Part shown: piece after piece, positions 52,329 to 60,419 of the stretch | Layout: every line of letters starts with the position of its first letter | Numbering within the stretch: position 1 is the first letter of the stretch | NCBI GenBank assembly: GCA_017482355.1 | Contig: JAFUNJ010000010.1 | Span: 186,001-250,000, forward strand | From: Clostridia bacterium | GTDB lineage: Bacteria; Bacillota; Clostridia; Oscillospirales; CAG-272 | Direction of reading: 5' to 3' | DNA length: 64,000 nt | Position numbers and translations under genes: made by a program | Notes under the pieces: model-generated | The model's input: only the letters and a program-made list of their open reading frames with translations | Told to the model about the DNA's origin: nothing | Databases searched by the model: none

Positions 52329-53345
52329 TTATTCCGCAAAGAGAGTTTTTGACGGAACCCAATCAACAGCCAGCTCGTCAGCTTTTTCTAGCCACCTTTT
52401 AATTCTTTTTTCTGGCGGAACACTTTCGCCCCAATACTCTACAAACAAAGCATCATCCATGGAAAGAGCCGCCTTCATCATATCCTTCTCAATAAGTTTA
52501 AGAGCTCTTTCAATGTATATGCCTCCCGCATCATCGTTTTGAGGATTAGCAACACTGCCTGCGGAAAACAAATCTCTTGCTTGATGGCATAACACACCGT
52601 GGTATGTCAACAAATAGAGCACCATATCGTCGTATTTGTTTCTGGAACGCCCAGATTTTACAATGTTGGGACAAAGCAAAGCGGCTTCTGCTCGTAAACG
52701 TGTCTTTTCTTCTGTCGTTAGGTTAGTATAAAGGCGTGCTTGAATCGGAGTTGTGTGTTCGTCCGAATTCTCCTTATCTTCTACCCACCATAAGCGCCCA
52801 TCAGGATGTATTTTTCTAGCATATGCCCGAATATGTTTCATTTTGTCCTGCATATCTAGCTTTCTGAAATCGTCGTAGCAAATACCCATTTGCTTAAAAA
52901 GAGATGCCTTTACTTCTGCTTTTTCAGAGGGTAGTTCAATTTCAAAGCGTGGAACATGTGATGTTCTAACATGGATAACACTCTGCTCATATTCACCCCA
53001 ACGCACTTCCGGCGCTCCACCCATTTTGCCAAAAATAACGTAAATATGTCTTACTGTATCAATTCGCTGTGTTTCAAGCACACTATTGGCAATACTACGC
53101 CAAGTATCATTAAGTGTAAATTTCACCTCTACACCGTATTCGCCCATTGCAATATCAGGGAATGCTTGTGGATGAGGGGTAAAATCAATCTTAAAATCAT
53201 CATTATCCTTTGTAATGTCATTAAGTACCTCTCTAACACGGTTTTCAAATTGTGCAGAGGTTTTGAACCCCGTATCGTTCGCTTCATTAGTTAGAATTTC
53301 ACAAGATTCGTCAAGTATTTTTTCAAATTGTTTTTTTGTTATCAT
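52329..53345 (-). CDS. Type II restriction endonuclease (PD-(D/E)xK)
   Basis: 338 residues. The nuclease core FPDIAMGEYGVEVKFT near residue 65 has Asp, then Glu-Val-Lys in PD-(D/E)xK spacing. The remaining part, with RSRNKYDDMVLYLLTYHG near 240, shows no motif I know and may recognise DNA. It starts inside the end of the cytosine methyltransferase gene (ATGA overlap), so it is the R gene of a type II system. The target sequence cannot be read from the protein. Base composition is more AT-rich than that of the neighbours, which fits transfer. Confidence 0.85.
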   Translation of the reverse strand: MITKKQFEKILDESCEILTNEANDTGFKTSAQFENRVREVLNDITKDNDDFKIDFTPHPQAFPDIAMGEYGVEVKFTLNDTWRSIANSVLETQRIDTVRHIYVIFGKMGGAPEVRWGEYEQSVIHVRTSHVPRFEIELPSEKAEVKASLFKQMGICYDDFRKLDMQDKMKHIRAYARKIHPDGRLWWVEDKENSDEHTTPIQARLYTNLTTEEKTRLRAEAALLCPNIVKSGRSRNKYDDMVLYLLTYHGVLCHQARDLFSAGSVANPQNDDAGGIYIERALKLIEKDMMKAALSMDDALFVEYWGESVPPEKRIKRWLEKADELAVDWVPSKTLFAE

Positions 53346-54436
53346 TCTCTTTTACTCCCATCAATTGCGGATTTTAGTGAGTTGGCAATATGCCATGCAA
53401 GCACAGGGGGAACCGCGTTTCCGATCTGCCGTTCCGTTTCACGCAGACCACAAGGAAAAATGAATGAATCGGGAAAAGACTGAATACGTGCAGCCTCACG
53501 CATCGAAATTCGCCTTGGAAGAGCATAATGAAATTGAATGTTACCGTGGCACTCAGCGCGCATAGTATACCCCGGACGATTTGCAAGCAACCGACGGTTG
53601 CCTTGTTCTCCGCTGACTTTCGCGTTACTCCATATATGAGAAAATGCTTTATCCTCCGGATAACTCTCTAAATCGTGAAGCGCCTCGTATGCGGTAATAG
53701 GCATTTCCGTAGTTGGTTTGGGCGGAATGAACACGGGCAAATCTTTTCTTGTTCCGACAAAGATCACTCTGTCTCTCGTTTGTGGTACACCATACTGCTC
53801 TGCATGGTATAGTTGATAGTTGAGATTATATCCAAGAGAATTAAAGTCTTCGAGAATCTTATTGAGAGAGTATTCATTTTGCTTTAAGAGCAAACCTCCT
53901 ACATTCTCTGCGATAAAAGCTTTTGGTCTTAACTTTTTTACTGCTTCAACAATATAAGTGTATAGACCGCTTCTTTTTCCATTAACTCCAAGCATTTTTC
54001 CATTGATAGAAATATCTTGACAAGGAAAGCCACCAACAACAATATCTGCTGATTTGGGAAGATTGTGTATTTGTTCTTCGATATCTCCTTCAATAATATA
54101 GTTTCCAAGATTTTTACGATATGTCATACAAGCAGAAGCATTGATCTCATTTGCCCAAATGATTTCCAACCCTGTTTTTGGGAAGTGCTTCCCCAAAAAA
54201 TCAAAACCACCTATAAGACCTAAATCCATTCCTCCGCAGCCCGAAAACAGCGATACAACCGTAATTGGCTTGGTTTTTGTTCTCTTCTTAACAGGATAGT
54301 GTTCATCACTATCAACAACCCAGTTTCGCCCGATTTTCTGCGCTGTTTTGAGATCGCCGTTTTCGGCAAGTCGCCTAAGCGTATCCCCACTACGATCATG
54401 TAATTTTGCATACTCTGCAAGCGCTATTAACATCAT
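53342..54436 (-). CDS. C5-cytosine DNA methyltransferase with N-terminal helix-turn-helix
   Basis: About 364 residues from the ATG at 54436 (AGAGGTGATT upstream). Residues 1-48 form an excisionase/MerR-like winged helix (LAEYAKLHDRSGDTLRRLAE, then QKIGRNWVVDSDE). The rest is a C5-MTase: motif I SLFSGCGGMDLGL, catalytic PCQ motif IV in GGFPCQDIS, ENV motif VI in AENVGGLLL, QTRDRVIFVG motif VIII, RRISMREAARIQSFPDSF motif IX and QIGNAVPP motif X. It protects host DNA from the adjacent nuclease. The N-terminal domain may let it control its own promoter. Confidence 0.92.
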   Translation of the reverse strand: MMLIALAEYAKLHDRSGDTLRRLAENGDLKTAQKIGRNWVVDSDEHYPVKKRTKTKPITVVSLFSGCGGMDLGLIGGFDFLGKHFPKTGLEIIWANEINASACMTYRKNLGNYIIEGDIEEQIHNLPKSADIVVGGFPCQDISINGKMLGVNGKRSGLYTYIVEAVKKLRPKAFIAENVGGLLLKQNEYSLNKILEDFNSLGYNLNYQLYHAEQYGVPQTRDRVIFVGTRKDLPVFIPPKPTTEMPITAYEALHDLESYPEDKAFSHIWSNAKVSGEQGNRRLLANRPGYTMRAECHGNIQFHYALPRRISMREAARIQSFPDSFIFPCGLRETERQIGNAVPPVLAWHIANSLKSAIDGSKRE

Positions 54437-54496
54437 AATCACCTCTCATTTTAATTATACACGATACCGTGCATAATTGCAAGATGTAGTGATAAT

Positions 54497-54541
54497 TTCT
54501 TTGCGAGCGTTTCTTTGCGTGGATAAAGAAATGCGGAAAGC
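54497..54541. repeat. Short repeat, family 4
   Basis: TTTCTTTGCGAGCGTTTCTTT and AAAGAAATGCGGAAAG blocks shared with 45523-45597. Confidence 0.6.
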
Positions 54542-54544
54542 CCC

Positions 54545-55423
54545 CTATTCAAACTCCCTCGCGCGGATAATCTTCTTATATTCACCCGGCGAATAATGCT
54601 TATACTTCTTAAACACTCGGTTAAAATACGAAAGCGAGGAAAATCCCATATCGTTTGCGACCTTAAGCAAGCTCGTCTCGGTCTTAAGGAGCTTTTCCGC
54701 CTTGCTTACGCGAACGAAATTGATGTAATTTATCGGGCTGGTGCCGACGATGCTCTTAAACAAACGGCAGAAATACTGCTCGTTGAAATTGAACATACTG
54801 CTTAACTGCGCAGTCGACAAGCTCTCACCGCAGTTATCGTTTATGTATTCAAGCACGGGGCGGATCTTATTGATCTCCTCGCGCTTTTTCTGTATCTGAT
54901 CGGAAATAACGCCCTGACGGCGAAGCGAGGCAATAAGCATAAGCATGTGATTGTATATATAGTCGCTCCAGAACGGCTTTTTCGACGCATATTCATCAAG
55001 AATGGTATCAAAGCTGTACCGTATCTCCTCGAATTCGGGAGTTCCTTTTTTGAAAACGCAAGCAGGCGTATCTGAAATACTCGTAAAGCGCGAAATGTAT
55101 CTCGTGATCGAGTCGCCTTCGGAGGGCAGACGAAACTGAATGAGCGTGGTGAGAGTATGACTTCTCTCCTCAAAGGTGCTGTGAGGAACGTATTTGTTGA
55201 TAAAAATAATGTCCCCCTCGTTGAGAGTAAGCTCACCCTCGAGCGTCGCACAGCTGAAAACTCCGCGATCCACGCGCAGAAACTCGTATTCATTATGCAG
55301 ATGCATAACGCTTAACAAGCGTCTTCTGTGCTCGACCGTCGCGCCCTCGTCAAGCGGCGGAACGTCGGGGCGGGAAACGTGAATTGATATGTTGTTGTCA
55401 AGGTTTACTATCTCTTCGCGCAT
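54545..55423 (-). CDS. AraC family transcriptional regulator
   Basis: 292 residues from an ATG at 55423 preceded by GGAG; the longer frame upstream is AT-rich intergenic DNA. The N-terminal cupin-type half has VMHLHNEYEFLRVDRG and LNEGDIIFINKYVPHS. Two C-terminal helix-turn-helices: STAQLSSMFNFNEQYFCRLF and SLLKVANDMGFSSLSYFNRV. Divergent from the oxidoreductase/epimerase genes at 55561-57561, which it probably controls. Confidence 0.9.
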   Translation of the reverse strand: MREEIVNLDNNISIHVSRPDVPPLDEGATVEHRRRLLSVMHLHNEYEFLRVDRGVFSCATLEGELTLNEGDIIFINKYVPHSTFEERSHTLTTLIQFRLPSEGDSITRYISRFTSISDTPACVFKKGTPEFEEIRYSFDTILDEYASKKPFWSDYIYNHMLMLIASLRRQGVISDQIQKKREEINKIRPVLEYINDNCGESLSTAQLSSMFNFNEQYFCRLFKSIVGTSPINYINFVRVSKAEKLLKTETSLLKVANDMGFSSLSYFNRVFKKYKHYSPGEYKKIIRAREFE

Positions 55424-55560
55424 TGTAAATTTCTCCAAAAGTGAAAATTGTGCAAATTTAAGATAAAATCCGTGTAGTAAAAAAATCAAATATTCGGTAC
55501 TATTATAATAGCATATTAAAATAAAAAAATCAATATGCCGTTTCGAAAGGAGACAAAAAT

Positions 55561-56724
55561 ATGGCACACAAAGGATTAGATGCTTTTAAGTACAACCAGG
55601 AGGAGTCCGTTATCGACGCTTCCAAAAAGGTTAAAATCGGTATAATCGGTACCGGCTGGATAGCAGAGTCGCACATGGACGTTCTGCTTCAGATGCCCGA
55701 CGTTGAGATCGTCGCAGGCGCTGACCTCGTCCCCGGTAAGGCAGACAGATTCTTCACTAACTACGGCATTGAGGGTGTAAAGACATACCCCAGCCATAAG
55801 GAGCTTATCGACGCAGGCGAATGCGATGCAGTTTGTATCTGCACCTACAACGCAACTCACGCAGAATGCGCTATCTACGCTCTTGAGCACGGCGTACACG
55901 TTCTTCTCGAAAAGCCGATGTGCGTAACTCTTGAAGAGGCCGTTGCTATCCGTCGCGCAGAAAAGGCAAGCGGAAAGATCCTCTCTATCGGCTTCCAGCC
56001 CCGCTTTAACGACAATATGAAGATGGTCAAGGACATCGTTCAGTCCGGCGCTCTCGGTAAGGTCTACTACATCCAGACAGGCGGCGGACGCCGTCGCGGA
56101 ATCCCGACTCCGTTCGGAACGACCTTCATTCAGAAAGACACAGGCGTTATCGGCGCTATGGGCGACATCGGATGCTACTCTCTCGATATGGTCCTTAACG
56201 CTATCGGCTATCCGAAGCCCCTCACCGTTTCGGGCTACGTTTCCGACTACTTCGGAAAGGATCCCGAGTACTTCACCTCCGAGGGCAAGCCGGCAGAGTA
56301 TGCCGACATCTTCGCAGTTGAAGATTTCGCGGCAGGATTTGTCCGTCTTGAGGGCGGAATCATCCTCGACTTCCGTATCGCATGGGCAATGCACCTCGAT
56401 ACATCGGGAGATACCATCATCATGGGTACAAAGGGAAGCTTGCGCATTCCTTCTACCGAGTGCTGGAACGGAACAGTCGGCGGCGACCTTACCCTCTACT
56501 CGAGAGTTGCAGGCAAGGAGGTCGAGACCAAGTTCCCGATGAGACCGAGAGGCGCGCACGGCGAATTCTACTACAAGATGAGAACCTTCCTTGACGCTAT
56601 CAAGAACGGTGGCACGGCTCCCGTTCCGTCCGAGGAAATCATCATCAACCAGGCGATCATTGATTCGATCATCAAAAGCGCTAAGCTCGGCAAGGAGATC
56701 GAGGTAGAGATCCCCGAGATTTAA
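55561..56724 (+). CDS. Gfo/Idh/MocA family oxidoreductase
   Basis: 387 residues. GIIGTGWIAESHMD near residue 28 is the NAD(P) loop, LLEKPMCVTLEEA near 117 has the EKP lysine, and IQKDTGVIGAMGDIGCYSLDM is the substrate-domain motif with Asp and Cys-Tyr. It is a sugar or cyclitol dehydrogenase. AAAGGAGAC precedes the ATG. A TIM-barrel epimerase follows after 9 bp, and an AraC regulator is divergent, as in 16263-20241. Substrate unknown. Confidence 0.91.
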   Translation: MAHKGLDAFKYNQEESVIDASKKVKIGIIGTGWIAESHMDVLLQMPDVEIVAGADLVPGKADRFFTNYGIEGVKTYPSHKELIDAGECDAVCICTYNATHAECAIYALEHGVHVLLEKPMCVTLEEAVAIRRAEKASGKILSIGFQPRFNDNMKMVKDIVQSGALGKVYYIQTGGGRRRGIPTPFGTTFIQKDTGVIGAMGDIGCYSLDMVLNAIGYPKPLTVSGYVSDYFGKDPEYFTSEGKPAEYADIFAVEDFAAGFVRLEGGIILDFRIAWAMHLDTSGDTIIMGTKGSLRIPSTECWNGTVGGDLTLYSRVAGKEVETKFPMRPRGAHGEFYYKMRTFLDAIKNGGTAPVPSEEIIINQAIIDSIIKSAKLGKEIEVEIPEI

Positions 56725-56733
56725 GGAGATAAT

Positions 56734-57561
56734 ATGAAGCAGTTTAAAGTAGGTCTCCAGCTTTACAGCGTAAGAGACGCAATGGAAAAGGATATGGACG
56801 CCACCCTCAAGGCAGTCAAGGAAATGGGCTACGACTACGTAGAGTTCGCGGGTTATTTCGGTAAGACCGCCGAGGAGGTAAAGGCGCTTCTCGATAAGTA
56901 CGACCTTAAGGCGATCTCCGTTCACCAGGCGATCGACCTCTTCGAAAAAGAGGGCAAGGCGGCCGTCGATTATCTCAACACTATCGGCGTTAAGTACTCG
57001 GCTATCCCGTGGTATGACAAGAACGAGCTTTATAACAACTGGGACAACACTGTAAAGAAGTTTGCGGAGGTATCTAAGCTCCTCAAGGCAGGCGGAATCC
57101 AGCTTATGTATCATAACCACGACTTCGAGTTCGTAAAGATCGACGGCGAATACGTCCTCGACAAGCTGTATAGAACCCTTGATTCCGAAACGCTTATGCC
57201 CGAGATCGACACCTGCTGGGTACACTACGCAGGCGTTAATCCCGCAGAGTACGTTAAAAAGTATTCGGGCAGAATCAAGGTTCTCCACCTCAAGGACTTC
57301 GTTTGCAAGAAGCTCGGTGGTGGCCCCGTTTACGCGCTTATCGACGAGGACGGTAACGAGATCAAGAACGCGTCGAAGGAAGATAACGGCTTCAAGTTCA
57401 CTCCCGTAGGTTCGGGCATCCAGGATTGGAACGAGATCCTCACCGCGGCTGACGAAGCAGGCGTTGAATACGTGATCGTCGAGCAGGACGATTCGTACGA
57501 ACAGTGCTCCCTCGAAGCAGCAAAGATGAGCAGAGATTATCTTAAGACTCTCGGACTTTAA
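56734..57561 (+). CDS. Sugar phosphate isomerase/epimerase (TIM barrel)
   Basis: 275 residues. GLQLYSVRDAM at the start, QLMYHNHDFEF near 127, PEIDTCWVHYAGVNP near 160, VLHLKDF near 185 and VIVEQDDS near 248 give the metal-binding Glu, Asp, His and Glu set of IolE-like epimerases. It is closely similar in layout to the protein at 17738-18490. AAGGAG precedes the ATG; cotranscribed with the oxidoreductase. Confidence 0.91.
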   Translation: MKQFKVGLQLYSVRDAMEKDMDATLKAVKEMGYDYVEFAGYFGKTAEEVKALLDKYDLKAISVHQAIDLFEKEGKAAVDYLNTIGVKYSAIPWYDKNELYNNWDNTVKKFAEVSKLLKAGGIQLMYHNHDFEFVKIDGEYVLDKLYRTLDSETLMPEIDTCWVHYAGVNPAEYVKKYSGRIKVLHLKDFVCKKLGGGPVYALIDEDGNEIKNASKEDNGFKFTPVGSGIQDWNEILTAADEAGVEYVIVEQDDSYEQCSLEAAKMSRDYLKTLGL

Positions 57562-57570
57562 TCGTAATAC

Positions 57571-57616
57571 AAAAAAACGCCGCGCGTTTCCGTATGGAAA
57601 CGCGCGGATTTTATTT
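57571..57616. terminator. Terminator shared by convergent genes
   Basis: CCGCGCGTTTCC / GGAAACGCGCGG stem (57580-57607) with A-run before and T-run after, serving the epimerase and the small minus-strand gene. Confidence 0.9.
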
Positions 57617-57731
57617 AGTTGCAGCCGCAACCGCAGTTGTTACTGCCGTTGCAGTACCAATAGAGGATAAGGAGAATGAGAATGATGATCCAAACGTTGG
57701 TATCGTCAAAAATGTTGCAGAGGCATCCCAT
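57615..57731 (-). CDS. 38-residue Cys-rich membrane peptide
   Basis: Reads MGCLCNIFDDTN, then a hydrophobic helix (VWIIILILLILYWYC) and a tail with NNCGCGCN. AAAGGA lies 10 bp before the ATG at 57731, and a terminator follows the stop, so it is likely real despite its length. Small membrane peptides of this plan are common in Clostridia; some are linked to sporulation, but nothing here shows that. Confidence 0.75.
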   Translation of the reverse strand: MGCLCNIFDDTNVWIIILILLILYWYCNGSNNCGCGCN

Positions 57732-57955
57732 GGTATTACTATCCTTTCTGTTTCATTCAAAAGGTCGGTTTTGCCGCCCTTTGATACTATTCTATGCCCG
57801 TGCTTTTTTGCGCGTTACCGATATGAAAGGTCGTCCGAAATAAAATTTCGTTTAAATTCCGTTATAATATGGAAAAACGCGGGGAGTTGTGCTATAATTG
57901 CCTTGTAAAGAAACAAAAATAAATTTCGTCGGCATGCCGACAGAAAAGGCGTAAT

Positions 57956-59056
57956 ATGAGAAAAGCGTTTATAAATGCAAAGCTCCTCAAAGACGGCAAG
58001 ATACAGGACGGCAATTTTGCAATCGAAAACGGCGTCTTTACCGAATATATCGAGGGAGAAAAGGCAGTTGACCTCGGGGGCGACACCGTAATTCCGGGGC
58101 TTATTGATATACATACTCACGGCAGATGCGGCTACGATTTCGACGATACGACGCCCGAGGAGCTAACCGAACTCAAAAAGCTCTACGCGAAAAAGGGCGT
58201 CACTACAGTTATCCCGACTCTTGCGTCGGACGAATACGGCAAAATGCTCCTTCGCGTAAAGGAAGCGTCGGAGCTCGGCTTCCAGGCCCTGCATATAGAG
58301 GGCAGATACATAAATCCCGCAAAAAAAGGCGCGCACGCGCCCGAATATCTCGCTCCGCTCGACCCGAACGAGGTTGAAGAATTTGCAGATGCGGCAAAGG
58401 ATATGCACCTGCATTTTTCCTCTGCCTTTGAGCTTGATGAAAACGGAAAATTTCTCGACGCGATCCTCTCGCGCGGCTATACGGCATCGCTTGCACATAC
58501 GACCGCGACATACGGTGAGGCAATCGAGCTTGTTAAAAAGGGCGTAACGTCATTTACGCACCTCTTTAACGCGATGCCGCCCATACACCACAGAGACGGC
58601 GGCGCAGTCGTCGCGGCGCTGATGACCGATGCGTATGCAGAGGTCATCTGTGACGGATATCACCTCGCACCCGAAACCGTAAAGCTGATAAGAACTGCAA
58701 AATCCCCTGACCGAGTTATCCTGATAACCGACTCAATAGTCGCCGCGGGCTACGAAGGACCCGAGCGTACGTTTTTCTCAGCAGGTCTTGAAATATTTAT
58801 GAGGGACGGCACCGCGCGTCTGTCCGACGGAACTATCGCAGGAAGCACCCTCGAGCTTTGGCAGGGCGTCCGCAACTATATGACCTTCACGGGCGCGGAT
58901 CTTCCCGAAGCCGTCGCCTGCGCGACCGAAAACCCCGCGCATCTGCTTGGTCTAAATAACGTCGGCAAGATCGAAAACGGATATAAGGCAGATTTTCTCA
59001 GAATCTCCGACGACCTTTCAATAAAGGAAATATACGTCGAAGGCAAGAAAATATAA
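57956..59056 (+). CDS. nagA: N-acetylglucosamine-6-phosphate deacetylase
   Basis: 366 residues, amidohydrolase. PGLIDIHTHGRCGYDF near 47 (HxH), LHIEGRYINPAKKGAH near 112 with the metal Glu, SLAHTTATYGEA, THLFNAMPPIHHRDGG, DGYHLAP near 225 and LITDSIVAAGY with the catalytic Asp. It removes acetate from GlcNAc-6-P for wall or host-glycan recycling. The usual EGPF is EGRY here, a mild change beside the metal ligand. nagB is not in the window. Confidence 0.93.
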   Translation: MRKAFINAKLLKDGKIQDGNFAIENGVFTEYIEGEKAVDLGGDTVIPGLIDIHTHGRCGYDFDDTTPEELTELKKLYAKKGVTTVIPTLASDEYGKMLLRVKEASELGFQALHIEGRYINPAKKGAHAPEYLAPLDPNEVEEFADAAKDMHLHFSSAFELDENGKFLDAILSRGYTASLAHTTATYGEAIELVKKGVTSFTHLFNAMPPIHHRDGGAVVAALMTDAYAEVICDGYHLAPETVKLIRTAKSPDRVILITDSIVAAGYEGPERTFFSAGLEIFMRDGTARLSDGTIAGSTLELWQGVRNYMTFTGADLPEAVACATENPAHLLGLNNVGKIENGYKADFLRISDDLSIKEIYVEGKKI

Positions 59057-59061
59057 AAAAC

Positions 59062-59092
59062 AAGAGCAGGCAAAGAATGTCTGCTCTTTTAT
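59062..59092 (+). terminator. Terminator of nagA
   Basis: AAGAGCAG / CTGCTCTT stem with 11-nt loop and T-rich tail. Confidence 0.7.
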
Positions 59093-59109
59093 TATGTTTT
59101 TCGCCACAT

Positions 59110-59275
59110 TGTTGTAGGGACGGGCGTCCACGTGAACCCCCAAAACTCGCGTTCGCTCGTTTCGGGGAACCCCTACCTCGACCGTCCGTTACCACGCCCA
59201 CTCCATTATATACATAACGCGCAGATTGAACGCTTCTTTACCTTCTCCCGCTGGAGAAGGTAGACATTGTGGCGA
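59110..59275. repeat. Interspersed repeat, family 1 (divergent copy)
   Basis: TTGTAGGGACGGGCGTC.., CCCCCAAAACTCGC, TTTCGGGGAACCCCTACCTCG and CCTTCTCCCGCTGGAGAAGG, in the order seen at 15216-15575. The rest of the gap up to 59391 shows no gene. Confidence 0.6.
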
Positions 59276-59391
59276 AGAGTTGTAAAATATCGGACAGCGT
59301 GAGCGTTGTAGCAGGCGGACAGAGGACGCCGATCCCTACAAATTAACGTCTTTATATTTCCGCAAAAATAACATCACAAACGTAAAATATT

Positions 59392-60258
59392 TTACCTAAA
59401 CTCCGGTATAAAACTCTCGGACGCGCTTTCGCCGTCCTGGATGTAGGCATTTTTAATGCCGAGAGCTTTTGCATATTCAACGACGGAATTATACTCCTCG
59501 GCGGTCAGCTTTCGCGAAAGCTCGTCAGGCGCGTTTGGTTGCGGCGTGTATTGACTCATAATACTTATCACGATACTGTCGCCGTATTCGCGGTGCAGAT
59601 ATTCAAGCACCCTCATACTGTCATCGGTATGATTCGGCAAAACGAGGTGGCGCACGATAACGCCCTTGACCATCGTTCCGTCGGAATCGTAGACCGCTTC
59701 CCCTCGCTGGTTCACCATTTCGTGAAGCGCCTTTTTCGCCGCTTCGGGATAGTCACCGACACCCGAAAAACGTCTGCCGAGCTCAGCGTCCATATACTTG
59801 AAATCGGGCAGATAAACGCCGATATAGCCCTTAAGTGACCGAAGCGCGAGGGCGCTTTCGTAACCGCCGCAGTTGTAAACCGTCGGCAGGTACAAGCCCC
59901 GCTCCCACGCAATGTCGAGCGACCTTTTTATGTTCGGCACCCACGGGGTCGGCGTTACGAAATTTATGTTGCAAACGCCCATATCCTGCAAGGAAATATA
60001 GGTATCGGCAAGCTCCGAGTCGGTCATTTCGCGCCCGAGCTTGCCGCCGCTTATTTTGCCGTTCTGACAGAACGAGCAGCGCAGATTACAGCCCGAGAAA
60101 AAGACGGTTCCCGAGCCATTTCCCGTGCAGATGCAGGGCTCTTCCCAAAGATGGGGTGCTATTCGGCTGACGATCGCCGTCTTTCCGACACCGCAAAAAC
60201 CGATTATTCCGTTTTCCCTGTCTGACCCGCAGGAACGCGGGCAAAGATTGCAGATCAT
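59392..60258 (-). CDS. Radical SAM protein (PflX/COG1313-like)
   Basis: 288 residues from an ATG at 60258 with AAAAGGACA upstream. An N-terminal Cys pair, CNLCPRSCGSDRE with GFCGVG, may hold an extra cluster. The radical SAM motif is SGCNLRCSFCQN (CxxxCxxC). The partial TIM barrel continues with FVTPTPWVPN, TVYNCGGYES and YLPDFKYMD. These are annotated as putative pyruvate formate-lyase-activating-like enzymes, but their real substrates are mostly unknown. No glycyl radical enzyme is adjacent. Confidence 0.9.
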   Translation of the reverse strand: MICNLCPRSCGSDRENGIIGFCGVGKTAIVSRIAPHLWEEPCICTGNGSGTVFFSGCNLRCSFCQNGKISGGKLGREMTDSELADTYISLQDMGVCNINFVTPTPWVPNIKRSLDIAWERGLYLPTVYNCGGYESALALRSLKGYIGVYLPDFKYMDAELGRRFSGVGDYPEAAKKALHEMVNQRGEAVYDSDGTMVKGVIVRHLVLPNHTDDSMRVLEYLHREYGDSIVISIMSQYTPQPNAPDELSRKLTAEEYNSVVEYAKALGIKNAYIQDGESASESFIPEFR

Positions 60259-60296
60259 AGTTTGTCCTTTTAATGTTTTTTGGGGGTCGCACATGC

Positions 60297-60417
60297 CCTC
60301 CCTTGTGTAAAGGGAGGTGTCAACCGCAGGTTGACTGAGGGATTGTGTGAAGTTAGAAATGCTTTATAAACAATCCCTCACCGCTTCGCGGAGCTCCCTT
60401 TACACAAGGGAGCCATA
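60297..60417. repeat. Interspersed palindromic repeat, family 2
   Basis: Starts CCTCCCTTGTGTAAAGGGAGG, contains GAGGGATTGT and ACAATCCCTC, and ends GCTCCCTTTACACAAGGGAGCC, as at 47777-47925. Confidence 0.75.
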
Positions 60418-60419
60418 TC

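Noticed and set aside
55576..57630. Open frame of 684 codons antisense to the oxidoreductase and epimerase genes
   Set aside because: It crosses two real genes and their terminator; composition is that of a shadow frame.
57594..57908. Plus-strand 104-codon frame after the epimerase gene
   Set aside because: It starts inside the terminator and overlaps the better supported 38-residue minus-strand gene.
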